From Przewalskia tangutica (Eukaryota; Streptophyta; Magnoliopsida; Solanales; Solanaceae): a stretch of DNA of 64,000 nucleotides. Numbering within the stretch: position 1 is the stretch's first letter; every line of letters starts with the position of its first letter. The position numbers were made by a program, and so were the translations under genes. Location: contig CM056733.1 of NCBI GenBank assembly GCA_029844215.1, forward strand, positions 69,407,794 through 69,471,793. The letters run 5' to 3'. This document shows positions 36,655 to 48,276 of the stretch, one piece after another. The notes under the pieces are model-generated. The model was not told the DNA's origin. It made no database searches and saw nothing but the letters and a program-made list of their open reading frames with translations.

Positions 36655-37839
36655 CGACATGTTGCTTGAGATTCGTTAGATCGGTCACAGTGACTTGAGG
36701 TTGGGGCAAATAAAATCGTCAGGGAATTGGCTGGTAGGTATTCTGAACTGGAGGCCTCCATTCTGCCCCTTGTTGAGCAGGGTTAAGAACGTTATTGGTA
36801 TTATGATGGCCATGACCCATAGGTGGGGTACATCCCCATTGTTCTTGTTGGGTATAGCCACCAAAAGCTCCTAGAACAGCCGACGGAGCCTGAGGATAAG
36901 GTGGAAAAGTGTTACATGTCTACTCTCCGGACATCGGTCGATCTTGGAAAGTATGTGCTTCCTGGATGGTATGGATTGGGTACCAACTGTGATTTCTGGA
37001 ATGGTATCCACTATAAACAACATCACCAGATAGCCGAGAAGGGACATATCCTAGGGCTACCGGCTGCCAATTCGGCTGGCCAACATGGGTTGCATGTACC
37101 GTAGGGACCTTTGCAGTAGCGAACGATGTAACGGGCGACAACCCAAGGTGTCCAGATGTCTAAACTGGTCAGCCATATTAATCTGCCCATACTGCAGACT
37201 CTCTTGGTCAAGTGGCATAGTTTGCGGCAAAGTTTGGTGGCAACCACAATCGTTACGATGGCCGGCATGTGGTCCTAGATGCGCTATCGGTTGTGCACAG
37301 TAAGGCGGCGATACACATTTGGCGAGGACAACGCCCGGAGTCACAGTTGCATATTGCACAGTGGCACTTGTCGGAGGGATGGCATAATTGGCCGAACATT
37401 CTATTGGAGGCAACCGGTTGGTTTCCAGTTCTTTCGCCTGCTGAACCTCATTGTGTACCTTCGACTTGACAATGTCAGCTAATTGTTTGGAAATTTTGTA
37501 CATAATGTCATGGATGCCTAAGTCAATCTGCTGCCTAATGAACGGGGTGGTCATGACAGTTGGTCCTTCAGGTTGGATAAGTTCATCCACAACTCGGGTT
37601 GATGGAGGAAGTGGAGGGGTATCAATCGATATAGTCATACCCAAGGAAAATGATGGCTCGTTGTTCCTTCTGGGAGGGTTCTTTTTAGGATATTGACTTG
37701 ATTCTGAATTCATTCTCTTATCAGACCTTAGGCTTATATGCCAAGCGTGATCCTGACTTGGAGGATAAAGCTTTGCTATGGAATCACCTATGGTCCCACT
37801 GAGCATGCCAAATTTGTTCCCCTCTGAAATGTCTACCAT
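36655..37839 (-). pseudogene. Gypsy gag N-terminal part
   Basis: The frame 37839-37057 opens with MVDISEGNKFGMLSGTIGDS about 140 bp after the 5' LTR and runs through a Pro-rich stretch (ISIDTPPLPPSTRVVDELI) and a helical part (QQIDLGIHDIMYKISKQLAD). Further on other frames give a Gln/Gly/Pro-rich region (AFGGYTQQEQWGCTPPMGHG) to 36655, so there is at least one frameshift near 37057. This order fits gag of the same family as the zinc-binding fragment. Truncated by the solo LTR. Confidence 0.65.
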
Positions 37840-37976
37840 CTATAGGCTGACGAAATCGGATGACAAATTGATTTCCTTAACTAAGTGATATCGGCTGAAA
37901 GCGAAACTCTGACTTTCAGCAATGGGTTTCCCAACTATTCTAGAGAGCGTAGAGATTGTGATTAAATGAACTAAGT

Positions 37977-38455
37977 TGTAAGAAGCATGAACACAACTAA
38001 ATTACAATAAAGGTGATAAAAGTAAGAACGAGAATATGTAAAAATCAGTTTTTGATTGATTGTGTTTTCTGTACGAAATGATTCATGTATTTATATTTTA
38101 TAGTACAAGAAAAATAAATGTGACCCTCTATGTTAGCCACTGAACTACCCACAAAAATTCATTAGCCAACAATGAGGAGGTGGTGCCGATTTTTTTCGCT
38201 TGGACCTCTAGCACGATCTTCTGGCTGTTGTTGGTTGCCACTTTTCTAGAAGGTCCTTTGACATGATCTTCAAGACGTCTGAGTATGTGCGGGTCTCAGT
38301 CGTTCCTCGAAATTATGACTCGGCCAGACTGTGGTAATAGCCGATGATGCTCTTCTGACTAACGAATTCGGCATATTCCGCTTAGTTATCGACTTAGAAT
38401 CATTTTTCACGTTCGGCTGTCACTCGATTCGACTAAACACTTTTGAGTGTTAGCA
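37977..38455 (-). repeat. Right (5') LTR of the inverted-LTR gypsy element
   Basis: 479 bp; on the minus strand it starts TGCTAACACTCAAAAG and ends ATGCTTCTTACA. A TATA-type motif ('TATAAATACATG' on the minus strand, near 38088-38100) is preserved here and decayed in the left copy. No tRNA-Met-type primer site follows it, so the primer used is unknown to me. Confidence 0.9.
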
Positions 38456-38635
38456 AAGGGTTAATGATTATAGAAAAGGCAAACACAAATGGACAATTAG
38501 GACTAGTTATTGTTTAAAGTGTTAACAATTATAAAAAGGTCAAGTACACGAGGGTAATTAGGATTAAGTATAATTTAAGGGGAGTGGGGGAAGAGGGGTC
38601 TGAATAAAATGTGTCTAAGTTTAGAGATGTCTTTA

Positions 38636-39831
38636 GGGGCTGTTTGGAAAGTCACTCAGGTAATTGAAAATGAGTGTAATTACACAGTTTGGTATGTTTA
38701 TTTAATCAAGAAATTACATAGTTATGTGGAAATTTAGTGTAATTGAGAGTGTGTAATTACACTCTTCAATTCTCAAGGAGGGGGTGGGGTGAGAATTGAG
38801 TGTAATTACACTATGTAATTATAGGGTTACTTTTTAGTTTCATTCTTTTTATTTGATTTAAATTTATTTTTTATTTTTTATTTTTTATTTCTATTTTTTT
38901 TATTTTTACTTTCTAATTATTTTTATTTTTTAAAATATACTTTTCTTTTTATATTATTTATCTTTCATTTCCTTTATTCTCAGTCTTCTCGTGGTTTCAT
39001 GTAATTGCTCGTATTTTTTTTATTTTTTATTTTATTCATTTAGCATAATCGTGTTATTATTCTAATTTTTGAAACTATACCTCTTAATATTAGAAATAAT
39101 GAGTCATTAACAAACTTGACATATAATGAGTGACATTATTAAAGTAGAATTTCATTGTGAATGAAGTTATAGACCTATATTTTTCCGTTCTTTTGAAATA
39201 TTTTACTTAAGTTACATTAGAACTTACTTATGTAATGTTGAAATTTGACATAAAAGTATTATGTTAAACTTTTTCTTTTGGATTTTGAATTTAGGTTATA
39301 TTTTCGATTTTAATTTATTTACTTTAGTGCTATTGACTGTTATTTCACATTGCATGTTGTTTATTTTTCACTAACAATTGATAGATTTTTTTGTTAAACA
39401 TTTGAATAATATTATGGCATTATATTTATAAATATTATTTTTTAGTCAAACATCCCATCCCTGATGTTTTCACAAAAAAAAAATGCTTTTAAGTTTTATA
39501 ATTAATTAAAAATACAATATTATTAATTTTAAATATATATATATCAAATATTTTTTACAATATTAGTTATAAATATATGATTATTAATTAATATATTTTT
39601 AAGAAACAATGTGTTATTACATAACTAATTTAATATCAGTTATAAAGACTAATTGTTAAACTAATTGTGTAATTACAGTTGTGCAACACAAACAGAACGC
39701 TTGTAATTACATTATAATTTATAACAAACATGTTGTTATAATTAAAGTAGTATATAATTATTAGGTTGTGTAGTTACTATCCTAATAATTACACTAATTT
39801 CAATTACCAGGTGGCTTTCCAAACAGACCCC
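38636..39831. mobile_element. hAT-like non-autonomous element
   Basis: About 1.2 kb with terminal inverted repeats of about 28 bp: left 'ggggctgtttggaaagtcac', right (reverse complement) 'ggggtctgtttggaaagcca'. Subterminal copies of 'gtgtaattaca' in both orientations. Candidate 8-bp target duplication 'agatgtct'/'agatgtta' (38624-38631, 39832-39839), 6 of 8 identical, which would move the left end to 38632. Interior extremely AT-rich, no transposase. Confidence 0.7.
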
Positions 39832-39856
39832 AGATGTTATGTCTAATCCTTTTTTA

Positions 39857-40094
39857 CTCCCTACATTCCAATTTATGGCCATATTTGATTTGACTAAATA
39901 TTGAAATGAAAAAAATAGTTTAAAATTTGTAATCTAAAATAAATCTTAGATATTTATGTGATTATAAATTGTTTTATTGTGAGTATAACAAAAAAAATTA
40001 AATTTAAGTTAGGAAGATGACATTATTTTTTTGACAGATTAAAAAAGAATAAATATCACATAAATTGATACACAAAAATAAAATGGAATAAGAG
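39857..40094. mobile_element. Stowaway-like MITE with TA target duplication
   Basis: Begins 'ctccctacattccaattta' and ends '...aaatggaataagag', with TA at 39855-39856 and 40095-40096. About 238 bp, non-coding. Confidence 0.7.
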
Positions 40095-40096
40095 TA

Positions 40097-40499
40097 TTAA
40101 TTAAAAATCCATAAAAAAGGTGTAAGTACTAAGTTGAGTCGATGCAATAGCCTCTGCCAAATTGCCAAATAGTAGTGTGTGAAAAGACAGCTTCGAACCA
40201 AAGGAAATGCACATGGTTGCAAGATGCTTTAACACGCGTCCTTTCCCCAATACTACTGGAGTGGGACCACACATACTATCCATCCACGTGTTCCCTTTCT
40301 ACAGATTTAGCCCCCAACTCTTTACTTTAGTTGTCCAAGGTCTGTCACTGTCCACCAATTACCACGCACTTCTGTCACCCAAAAACAACGAAGGGTACCC
40401 TACTATGCTCACATTTTTAAAATTTCCATCTCAATTCAATACATTATTTTTTAATATAAGATCTACTCCCATTTATTTGGTAAAAAACAATTGATTCGA
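40097..40499. other. Spacer without recognised gene
   Basis: A frame of 95 codons (40207-40494) has no recognisable domain. A G-box-like 'ccacgtg' at 40283 is not enough to argue for a promoter. Confidence 0.4.
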
Positions 40500-40685
40500 C
40501 GTAAAATTTCTTAATATTTTTTTATTAATTATATTAATTTTATATCTCATATTTTAGATAGAATTATAATCTTTTTATAATTAGATTTATTAGTTATTTA
40601 GTTTGTATCAAAGTAAATATTCTTGTAACCTTATATATACTGTAAATCATTCATCAATAAACATCAAGTAACATATTTATTTATT
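40500..40685 (+). repeat. 5' LTR of the second copia element
   Basis: Matches 54265-54445 by eye. It is followed by 'tttatcagtagcc', which may be a decayed tRNA-Met primer site. Start uncertain by several bases. Confidence 0.65.
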
Positions 40686-40889
40686 TTATCAGTAGCCTAA
40701 AACTACAAATATTATCCTAGCCGCCGATACACCTTTTCGACCGCCACTTTTTTTTCCACGTCGGCACCTAGCCCGCGTCGGAACCCTAGCCGCCGACCTC
40801 TTTCGGCCGCCCACCTCATCTTTTCCCCACGACGGAACCCTAGTTTTTCAGTCATTCTCTTTCTCTCTTCCTCCTAAATTTCCTCTTCC

Positions 40890-41337
40890 ATGGCTGACAA
40901 AACCAAATTTCATCCGACACTTGCTGTAAACAACATTAAAAAATTCATCCATGTATTCGCTGAGATGGAAAAGTCAATACTCGCCGTGGCGAGCTTTTGG
41001 TCATTGTCGTTTTTACGAAGTTATCGACCACATCATCCCTCCCACGCCGAAGTCCACAGAAATACCATCAATTTCGACATCTGATGATGCACTCTGGTCT
41101 CGTTTGGACACAGTCGTCCCCAGTGGATATACGACACGATATCTAATGATCTGTTGCACACCATCATTGAGACTGATGTCACTGTCTGCCAAACGTGGGA
41201 ACATTTGAAAAGTATTTTCCATGACAACAAAACTCAACGAGCGTTATACCTTGAAAATCAGTTCAACAACGTTCATCAGGACGATTTCCCAAACGTGTCT
41301 GTTTATTGTCAAGAACTCAAGATGTTTGCCTACCAAC
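40890..41337 (+). pseudogene. Copia gag, N-terminal part
   Basis: ATG at 40890 gives MADKTKFHPTLAVNNIKKFI. The core continues in other frames: HCRFYEVIDHIIPP, DALWSRLDTVV, then IIETDVTVCQTWEHLKSIFH and ENQFNNVHQDDFPNVSVYCQ. It is recognisably the same gag type as at 13500 but diverged. At least two frameshifts. Truncated at 41338 where the Ogre-like LTR begins. Confidence 0.8.
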
Positions 41338-43067
41338 TGTTGACACCCAATTTTGACCAATCTTTTGGTTATTTCTTGCAATTTTAAGTATTTTTTGGCA
41401 CATTGTTTTATCATCATTTTTCGCATTTTATATAATAATCATATTTTTTACCTAGTATTCTACGTTGTTTTATTTGCGCAAAAAGACATCGCATTTTTTA
41501 TTTTTAATTAGGCATTAAGCATTTCTTAAATATTTTGTTATTATTACTCCTACATTTTATTTTGACAATTCTGCATCTCTTTAAATCATGTTTTCTTTTA
41601 AATAATAAACTATTTTTATTTTAATTAAAACCAATATCATCCAAACACCACTTTATCCCCCCCCCCCCCAAAATTAAACCCCACTTTTCATTCCCCCCCC
41701 CCCCCCCCCCTAAAACCTAACCCTAATATTACCCCTATAAATAAAAACTCTTCCCCCCTCATCTGCCGCACACCCCCTTCCTTACCCCTAACCCTCTCTC
41801 CTCTCTCCCCTACATCTACATTATCTCTATCCTCTCTCACATTCCCGTCGCCCATCACCCCTTCTCTTCTCCTTTCTCTCCGGCGAACCCCACAACACCC
41901 ACACTCCCGTCGACCTCTATCTCACACCATACCCCGTACGCCAGCGAACCTCGTCGAACCAACACCACCTTCGTCGAACCCATACCTATCAGCGAACCCC
42001 ACTGTACCGTCGACCACACCCCTTCGCCGACAACCACAACGAGCTACCACCACTCATTTTCGCCATTTTAATGGATTGATTTTCAGTCATTTTCTGGACT
42101 GATTTTTTGCTATCTTGTTACTGATTTTTGGGTTGTTTGCTACTGATTTTTGGACATGTTGTTAGACTAATTTTGGTCATTGTTGCTGGCTGATTTTTGC
42201 CATTTTCGGACTGATTTTTGCTACTGATTTTATGGCTAATGCTCTACTAAGTTTTGCCATTTTCGGACTGATTTTTACCCATTTTTGCTACTGATTTTAT
42301 GGCTACTGCTGGACTGATTTTGGTCATTGTTGCTGGACTAAATTTCGGCTATTTGAACTAATTTTCGGCTATTGGTTACTGATTTTAGGCCATTGTTGCT
42401 ACTGATTTTCGGTTATTTGTTGGCTGATTTTGGCCATGATTTTACTGATTTTGGGCGATTTTGCCCTTTTTCATTTTATTAAGCTGATTTTGAACAAGAT
42501 ACTATGATATGGCCGATGAAAGACTCTCCGTCTGATTTCCAAAGCCTCCATATACAAAAGACGTGTTTTATTTTTTAGTTTACTTATTATTCTCATCGCA
42601 TGTTGATAATTATTTACTCTCTTACTGACGTTTTTACTAACTGTTTATACATGTACACGAAGATGCATCTTGGAAAAAATGCCTAAAAAGGACTAAAGAA
42701 GACGAGAATAAGTCATTCAGAGTTTTATTTTATTGTTGTATTTAATTTTATTTTTTATTTTTAATTTCTAAAGCATGATAGATAATTAACCTAGGTTTGA
42801 TCGGATAACCGCAAGTTAGCGGATCTTAAAAGATTCATAACTTCTTCCCTTTATGATAATAAAGAACTCTGATCTAGAATCTCATTAATTTCGCAGACCA
42901 TTAAATGAAGATCAATTCCAGTATTTTTATTGCAATAGTTCAAGTGTCCTAATTCACTTAACTAATTAGGTGGAGACTCCTCAACTACAAGAATTTTGCT
43001 CAATTCAGAGAACCGCGCCAAAGAGCAACGTTGCGGACACCGTTGGTCAAAAACGGGCGCGACAACA
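41338..43067 (+). mobile_element. Ogre-like (Tat clade) LTR
   Basis: 1,730 bp, 'tgttgacacccaattttgac' to '...gggcgcgacaaca', followed at once by a primer site of the Ogre type. C runs at 41657-41669 and about 41693-41711. At 42060-42500 a degenerate T-rich repeat built on 'ctgatttttgctactgattt' with period about 25-35 bp. No 3' partner LTR exists in the window. Confidence 0.75.
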
Positions 43068-43085
43068 TGGCGACTCTGCTGAGGA
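43068..43085 (+). other. Primer-binding site, Ogre type
   Basis: 'tggcgactctgctgagga' follows the LTR end directly. It resembles the tRNA-Arg-type site I recall for Ogre/Tat elements and differs from the tRNA-Met site of the other elements here. Confidence 0.65.
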
Positions 43086-44399
43086 TATCAGGTTCTTGAC
43101 CATAGGAAACCCAGGTTAATTAAATATTGTACTTTATTTTACTTTTATTTTTGTTGTAAATGCTTAAATTGTTTGCTTTTAAATTTTGTAATTAACTACT
43201 TTAATTGCTATCTTCTTTACTGCTTTCCTTAAACTGGCATTCCGCTCATATTTTCTCTTTTACAGAAAATTCACACTACACGCGAGGTGTGCTTTGCGCA
43301 CCCACAATTTTCTTTCAAATACCCAAATTTAAGAGAGTTGGCGTTTTGAGCGGAGTTGTCCGATTCGTCTAGACGGCCGCGTAGCCTTCTCACTCGAGTA
43401 GTCCGCTCGGAAACCTTGCGTCTAGTAAATCCAAATCTTAGAAAATTTAGGATAGAGCGATACCATCATTTATCTTAAGGCATGCATGCATTTACCTTAG
43501 GTGGGTCGATCCTTGGCATCTTCTCCACAACTAGGAATCCCACCAAATTATCAACGGGTTTCGCAACCCAACGACCAAATAAGCATATATGTGTAGCGTG
43601 ATAATGATAGATTGATTCAAGACTAATCATGACATGTCAAAATTGAAAAATGTACATTCATCATTTCCAACAAAAGCATTAATGTTTCCAACTTGGATCA
43701 ACCTATCACAATCTCGCATATTTGGCGTTTAGGTCCACCTCTGACATAAGAGAGGTCTCAAGCATATTAGGGCGCACGCTTTTGCTTACTATTGTTTGTC
43801 GCTTGCAACCCTGTACATATTATTTAAAGCAATAATTACCCTTTCAACTATGTACATATCATGTCATGTGCTTGCAACTCCGGACACAAGCATTTGCATT
43901 CTTGCACTTTGCTGTCACACTTTAGTCAGGACTTCTACTGAATAAATCGTTCTTGAACATCATGACTTGGACCTTGTGAAACATCAACCTCCAGTCCGGT
44001 CGAATCAATCAGATGAGTCTCTAACTATATTGTCACACCCCTACATCTTATTATTTTTTATGACTTTCCTACTTTAACCCATTTCTCGTATCTTTTGCAG
44101 AAAGACCGTCCTCACAAACAGTTGGGGACAGTCGTTCTAAAACATTACCCCCAGAGATACTCCCGGAAAGAACAAAATAAAAGCGTCACAAATATGACCA
44201 AGAGTTATTTTTGACTGAAAGGAGTCGGTCAGCCTTCAGTCCGATCAACCAATTAGAGGAGAAACCGAGAGATATTTTGACTAAAAGAAGTCATCCACTG
44301 CCAAATTCAACGAGACATCACTCTGAATTGTCTATACTTTTGTATTGTATACATACTTGCATATTCAATTGACATGCTTAGTTTTAATTACATAATATA
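43086..44399 (+). other. Leader of the Ogre-like element
   Basis: 1.3 kb with no frame above 60 codons that I can recognise. Ogre elements have a long leader before gag, which fits. The stretch 44100-44330 repeats 'tttgactgaaaggagtc'/'ttgactaaaagaagtc'-like motifs. It is cut at 44399 by a Tekay-type LTR and no Ogre gag or pol follows. Confidence 0.5.
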
Positions 44400-45492
44400 T
44401 GTTACACCTCGTAAGTTTAAGACAAGGATTAAGAACGTCATTAAGGATTAAGATTCAATTTTTGAATTTAAGTATATTCTTACGTGTGGGTACGGAATAA
44501 TTTTCTGTAATAACGTATGTGGCGCCGAAAATTTCTTTAATAATAATGTTTTATATATATGCATGAATCCCGTCATGGATTAGTAAGGTATATGAGATAC
44601 GACGGTAAGAATTTAAGACAACGAGGGTTGAGATTAAATTAAGATTTACTACTTGGGGTTGTTTCTAACTAAGAGGGCATTAAAAGGGCCAAACTGTAAA
44701 ATTTTAAAGCTATTTTCATATTTTAAATTAAAACACCCCAACCCCTTTTTAATTTCAATTCCATTCTTAAACACTAACTCTCATCTATTTCCTCTCAAAT
44801 CCAAATCCGAAATTAACCTCAATCCCATAGTCAAATTAGGTTCTTACTTTTCTTCTTCCTAGCCTAATTCCTCTACAATTACAAGCTTAAGAAATCACTC
44901 AAAAACAGTGGCAAAACAATGTGTCATTGCCGAGAGTTGTAGCCCAGAAATTTCGAATTTTTGGATGACATTTTTGAAGGAAAACATGTATAAATGATGG
45001 GTTGACATTATGGAATGGTTGCATGTTGAATTGGAGTTAAAAATAAAGAATTGGGCAAGAAAAGGACCAAAACAGTGGCATTTTTCACTGAGATAGTGAG
45101 CAGATTTTCGGGACTGTTGGACAGATTTTTAGTAAAATTTGGAAGGGAATATATCCTAGCATATTAGGAGTTTTGGGTGTTTCAAAAGCCTAAAATGAAG
45201 TTCGTCGAGTATAATTTCCAATACAACAAACCGCGCGTCGATAGGACACTGGAGTAGAGAGTTATCTACGTTACACGTTCAGCTGACGAAGCAGTGGCTA
45301 AAAATCGGGATTGTTTTGGGGGTTAAATTAAGGTATGAAAATTCTTCTTTCTATGCTATAATCAAAGTTGCATATTGTTGTAGTTGAAGTAATGGACTTG
45401 TGTTAGAAATAAATCTTGAATTTAGACAATGCATGTGGAATTTGGATGTTGAACCGAAATTGGACTATTTTGGGCATGCGTTGGATTTGTAT

Positions 45493-48276
45493 TGTCACGA
45501 CCCGACCTCGGACCCGTGACTGGTGCCTTACCCCGGACACCCTGGTGATACGACATCAGAGAAAACCAGCGGAAATAAACTCACAAACAAGAACCCATAT
45601 AGAATATGAAACAGACTAACCCAAAATGGCTACCTTTAAATATAACAAAAACTGAACAGTTACATCATTAACAACCCAATTTATAACAAGACTACAGACC
45701 TCTAAGAATGTGTAACCACTATGACGGGACAGGGCTCCGTCATACCCCTGAATGTACAAAATATCTACAACACCAGGGAGAACCGTACCAAAAGTCAAGC
45801 CTCCGGAGAAATGGAGCTTCTGACACCTGAGCAAAGATCCTAAGAATGAGGATCCACGCTCTTTACCCTACTGCGGCGTGAACGCATGGCCAGGAAGGGG
45901 GTCAGTTCACAATATGTACCAAGTATGTAAAACTGAAAAATACTATAATAATATCGTAAGTCTAAAATAAGCTGGAGTCATGGATGAAAATCAAATTACA
46001 TTGCAATGTGCATTACTAACAATGAGAGTAACAAGTATAAACTTTACTGCATAAAAATAGGAGGCTCATGATCAAAACAGGGTCTCTCGCCCGTAGTATC
46101 ATTAAGCAATCCTACTCCTGAGACTATTTCACCCGCATAGGTCCTGTGGACCCGCATGAGACTATTTCACCCGCATGAGACTATTTCACCCGCATGGGAC
46201 TATTTCACCCGCATGAGGTCATCCGCCTCGCATGAGACTATTTCACCCGCATGAGACTATTTCACCCGCATGGACCCGGTGGGCCCGCATGAGTACAAGC
46301 GCCGCACTCGCATCATGGGTAGCAAATCCATGGAATAAGTAGTAATAATAATAATAATACATAACCCAGCACAACCGACTATCATACATAACGTAAGCGC
46401 TACCGGCTTATCATGACGTAAGCAAGTTAAGAATATTCCATAACTTCTTATTAACATTATTAGTATGTCCTCTCATTTTAGTTTACTTAAAGCACCAACA
46501 TGTCATTTAAGAGAAAATCCGGGAATTCAACCCAAGTACCACGTACTTCTAACCTTTTAAGAAAATGACTCCTTTTTATATAAAACTTCCAAGATACTAA
46601 TAACCGTAGTATCAAGTCAAGACTATTTTTCAAGACAAGTCACATTTCCTTTTAGAAATATCATAGGCTTCTAAATCAAGTGACTCCATTTCTTTTAAAA
46701 CCTTAGGCAATTAATGCCTTAAAAATCAATTTGCCTTTCACAAATCCAAATCATTTATCCGTACTTATTTTACTTAGAGTAAATCTTTCTTTGTTAACCT
46801 TCCATAAAGCTAATATAACCAACTTCCCATAAAGTCGTTATATTAACGTTATACATTAGTCAAATACATTTCCCTATGTCCAAGGGACTTATACTTTTAA
46901 AACGAAACATATCATATACTTAAAACACTTCAAGTCCCTTAACTTTGAAACTTAAGACATCATTAAAACAAGTAAGGGATATCAAAGCCTTGTACGTCTA
47001 CCGTACTACATAGATGCAACTATTCATGCTCAAGAGGTAGGAAAGTTCCACATACCTCTTCGGGTCAATCCACTTGTAAGTCCACTATACCAAGCGTAGT
47101 ATGTCAACCTATAATGACCATAATACGTCTATTAGCCTCTATCTTCAACGTAGAACATTCTAATTGAAAAGATACTAAATTCTACGGAAAATTGGGCAGC
47201 ACTTCCTTTGTTTCTACATACTTTGACACTTTTTTCAAGGTCGAGTTCAATAACCAACCACGCCACCTTTAAGGCTCAACAATCCAATCAACACAAAGGG
47301 GATTACACGCCTAACTTGGATGTGTAAAATTCTGCCCACCATACATAACAACTAATACAAACTACAAGGTCCAATTGGCAATCTTGAGATATAACAACAT
47401 AAATTCTTATCCAATTCCTTTTTAATCCAAATTCTTATCCATTTTCTACATGCAATACTTCTAAAGGCAATATTGACAACTATAAGTCCTTTCTTCCACA
47501 CATGCAACACAATTTACTAGTAAAAGAGGAAGGATTGTTACCTTAGAGCTTACCCCAAATTAGTCCAACAAAATCCACTTGTCTTCTTTCCACAATCACC
47601 TCCACAAACCTCCTACAAGCTTGTCAACATGTTTCCTTCTTGCCACCTTTTCAGAATTTCTCTAGGCTTAGGTTTCTTCTTGAATTTCTAGAGAAAAGGT
47701 AGAGGAAATTTAGAGAGAAGGAAGAGAGATTTTAGAGAGAAGGGAGAGCTTTCAAGAATGACCAAATCTTCAAGACTTGGTCAATAAATAGGACATGCAA
47801 AAATCAGATGGGGGACACTTGTCACCCTCCTGGCCGTTTTAAAACAAAGCAGTTCGATTTTTCCCCACCGCAGAACCGCCAGTCTTTGAAACATCCGAGA
47901 CTCTTCAAGATTTCCGACGCGCGACCACCTTTCCGGCGCCGCGACGCTGCAACTTCAGTGATTATCCAGCTTATCCGCGCGCGGCGTGGCCACGACCGAT
48001 GTTGCTTTTACGCTCCAAGACCGAACTTGTAACTCCCATAACTTTCTACTCCGATGTCCTATCGACGAACGGTTGGTTGCGTTGGAAACTAGACTCAACG
48101 AACTACGTACTAAGCCTTTGAAACACCTAGGAACTCTCAATGTAACGGGCCATAACCCGCCTCAAAGTTGACTAACAACCCGTCTGAAACATTCCGTCAA
48201 CCCATCATCCTAAAATTTAAGTACCAATTCCTTTCGTATGTTCTCTAAAGCATGGCCTGAACTACGGGGTGTAACA
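45493..48276 (-). mobile_element. Solo Tekay-type LTR, inverted, TSD TGTAT
   Basis: 2,784 bp, plus-strand 'tgtcacgacccgacctcgg' to '...ctacggggtgtaaca', flanked by 'tgtat' at 45488-45492 and 48277-48281. The minus-strand end motif (TGTTACACCCCGTAG) and the U5 side match the LTR family of the window start (2437-3155). No internal region. The frames at 47808-48171 lie in a GC-rich part near the U3 side and are not genes. Confidence 0.95.
46130..46280. repeat. 19-bp tandem repeat in the solo LTR
   Basis: 'catgagactatttcacccg' is repeated about seven times with interruptions. The reverse complement occurs at 2444-2515, tying this LTR to the one at the window start. An AAT/ATA microsatellite follows at about 46342-46360. 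Confidence 0.9.

Larger units (their letters stand above)
32744..38455 (-). mobile_element. Gypsy element with LTRs in inverted orientation, TSD AAGGG
   Basis: 5,712 bp flanked by 'aaggg' at 32739-32743 and 38456-38460. The right LTR (37977-38455) lies in the sense of the minus-strand gag and is the 5' LTR. The left LTR (32744-33205) is the same sequence in the opposite orientation, so both outer ends are U3 ends (TGTTAACACTC at left, TGCTAACACTC at right read inward). Internal order on the minus strand: leader, gag, spacer, protease. Reverse transcriptase, RNase H and integrase are missing. A 1.25-kb foreign solo LTR sits inside. A single insertion of an already rearranged cDNA explains the matching TSD best. 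That mechanism is inference. Confidence 0.85.

Noticed and set aside
41690..41740. Telomere-like 'cctaaaacctaaccctaa' after a C run.
   Set aside because: Only about two irregular units inside the Ogre-like LTR; no array.
47808..48171. Basic, GC-rich frames near the end of the solo LTR.
   Set aside because: They lie inside LTR U3-side sequence; no domain and both strands are open.
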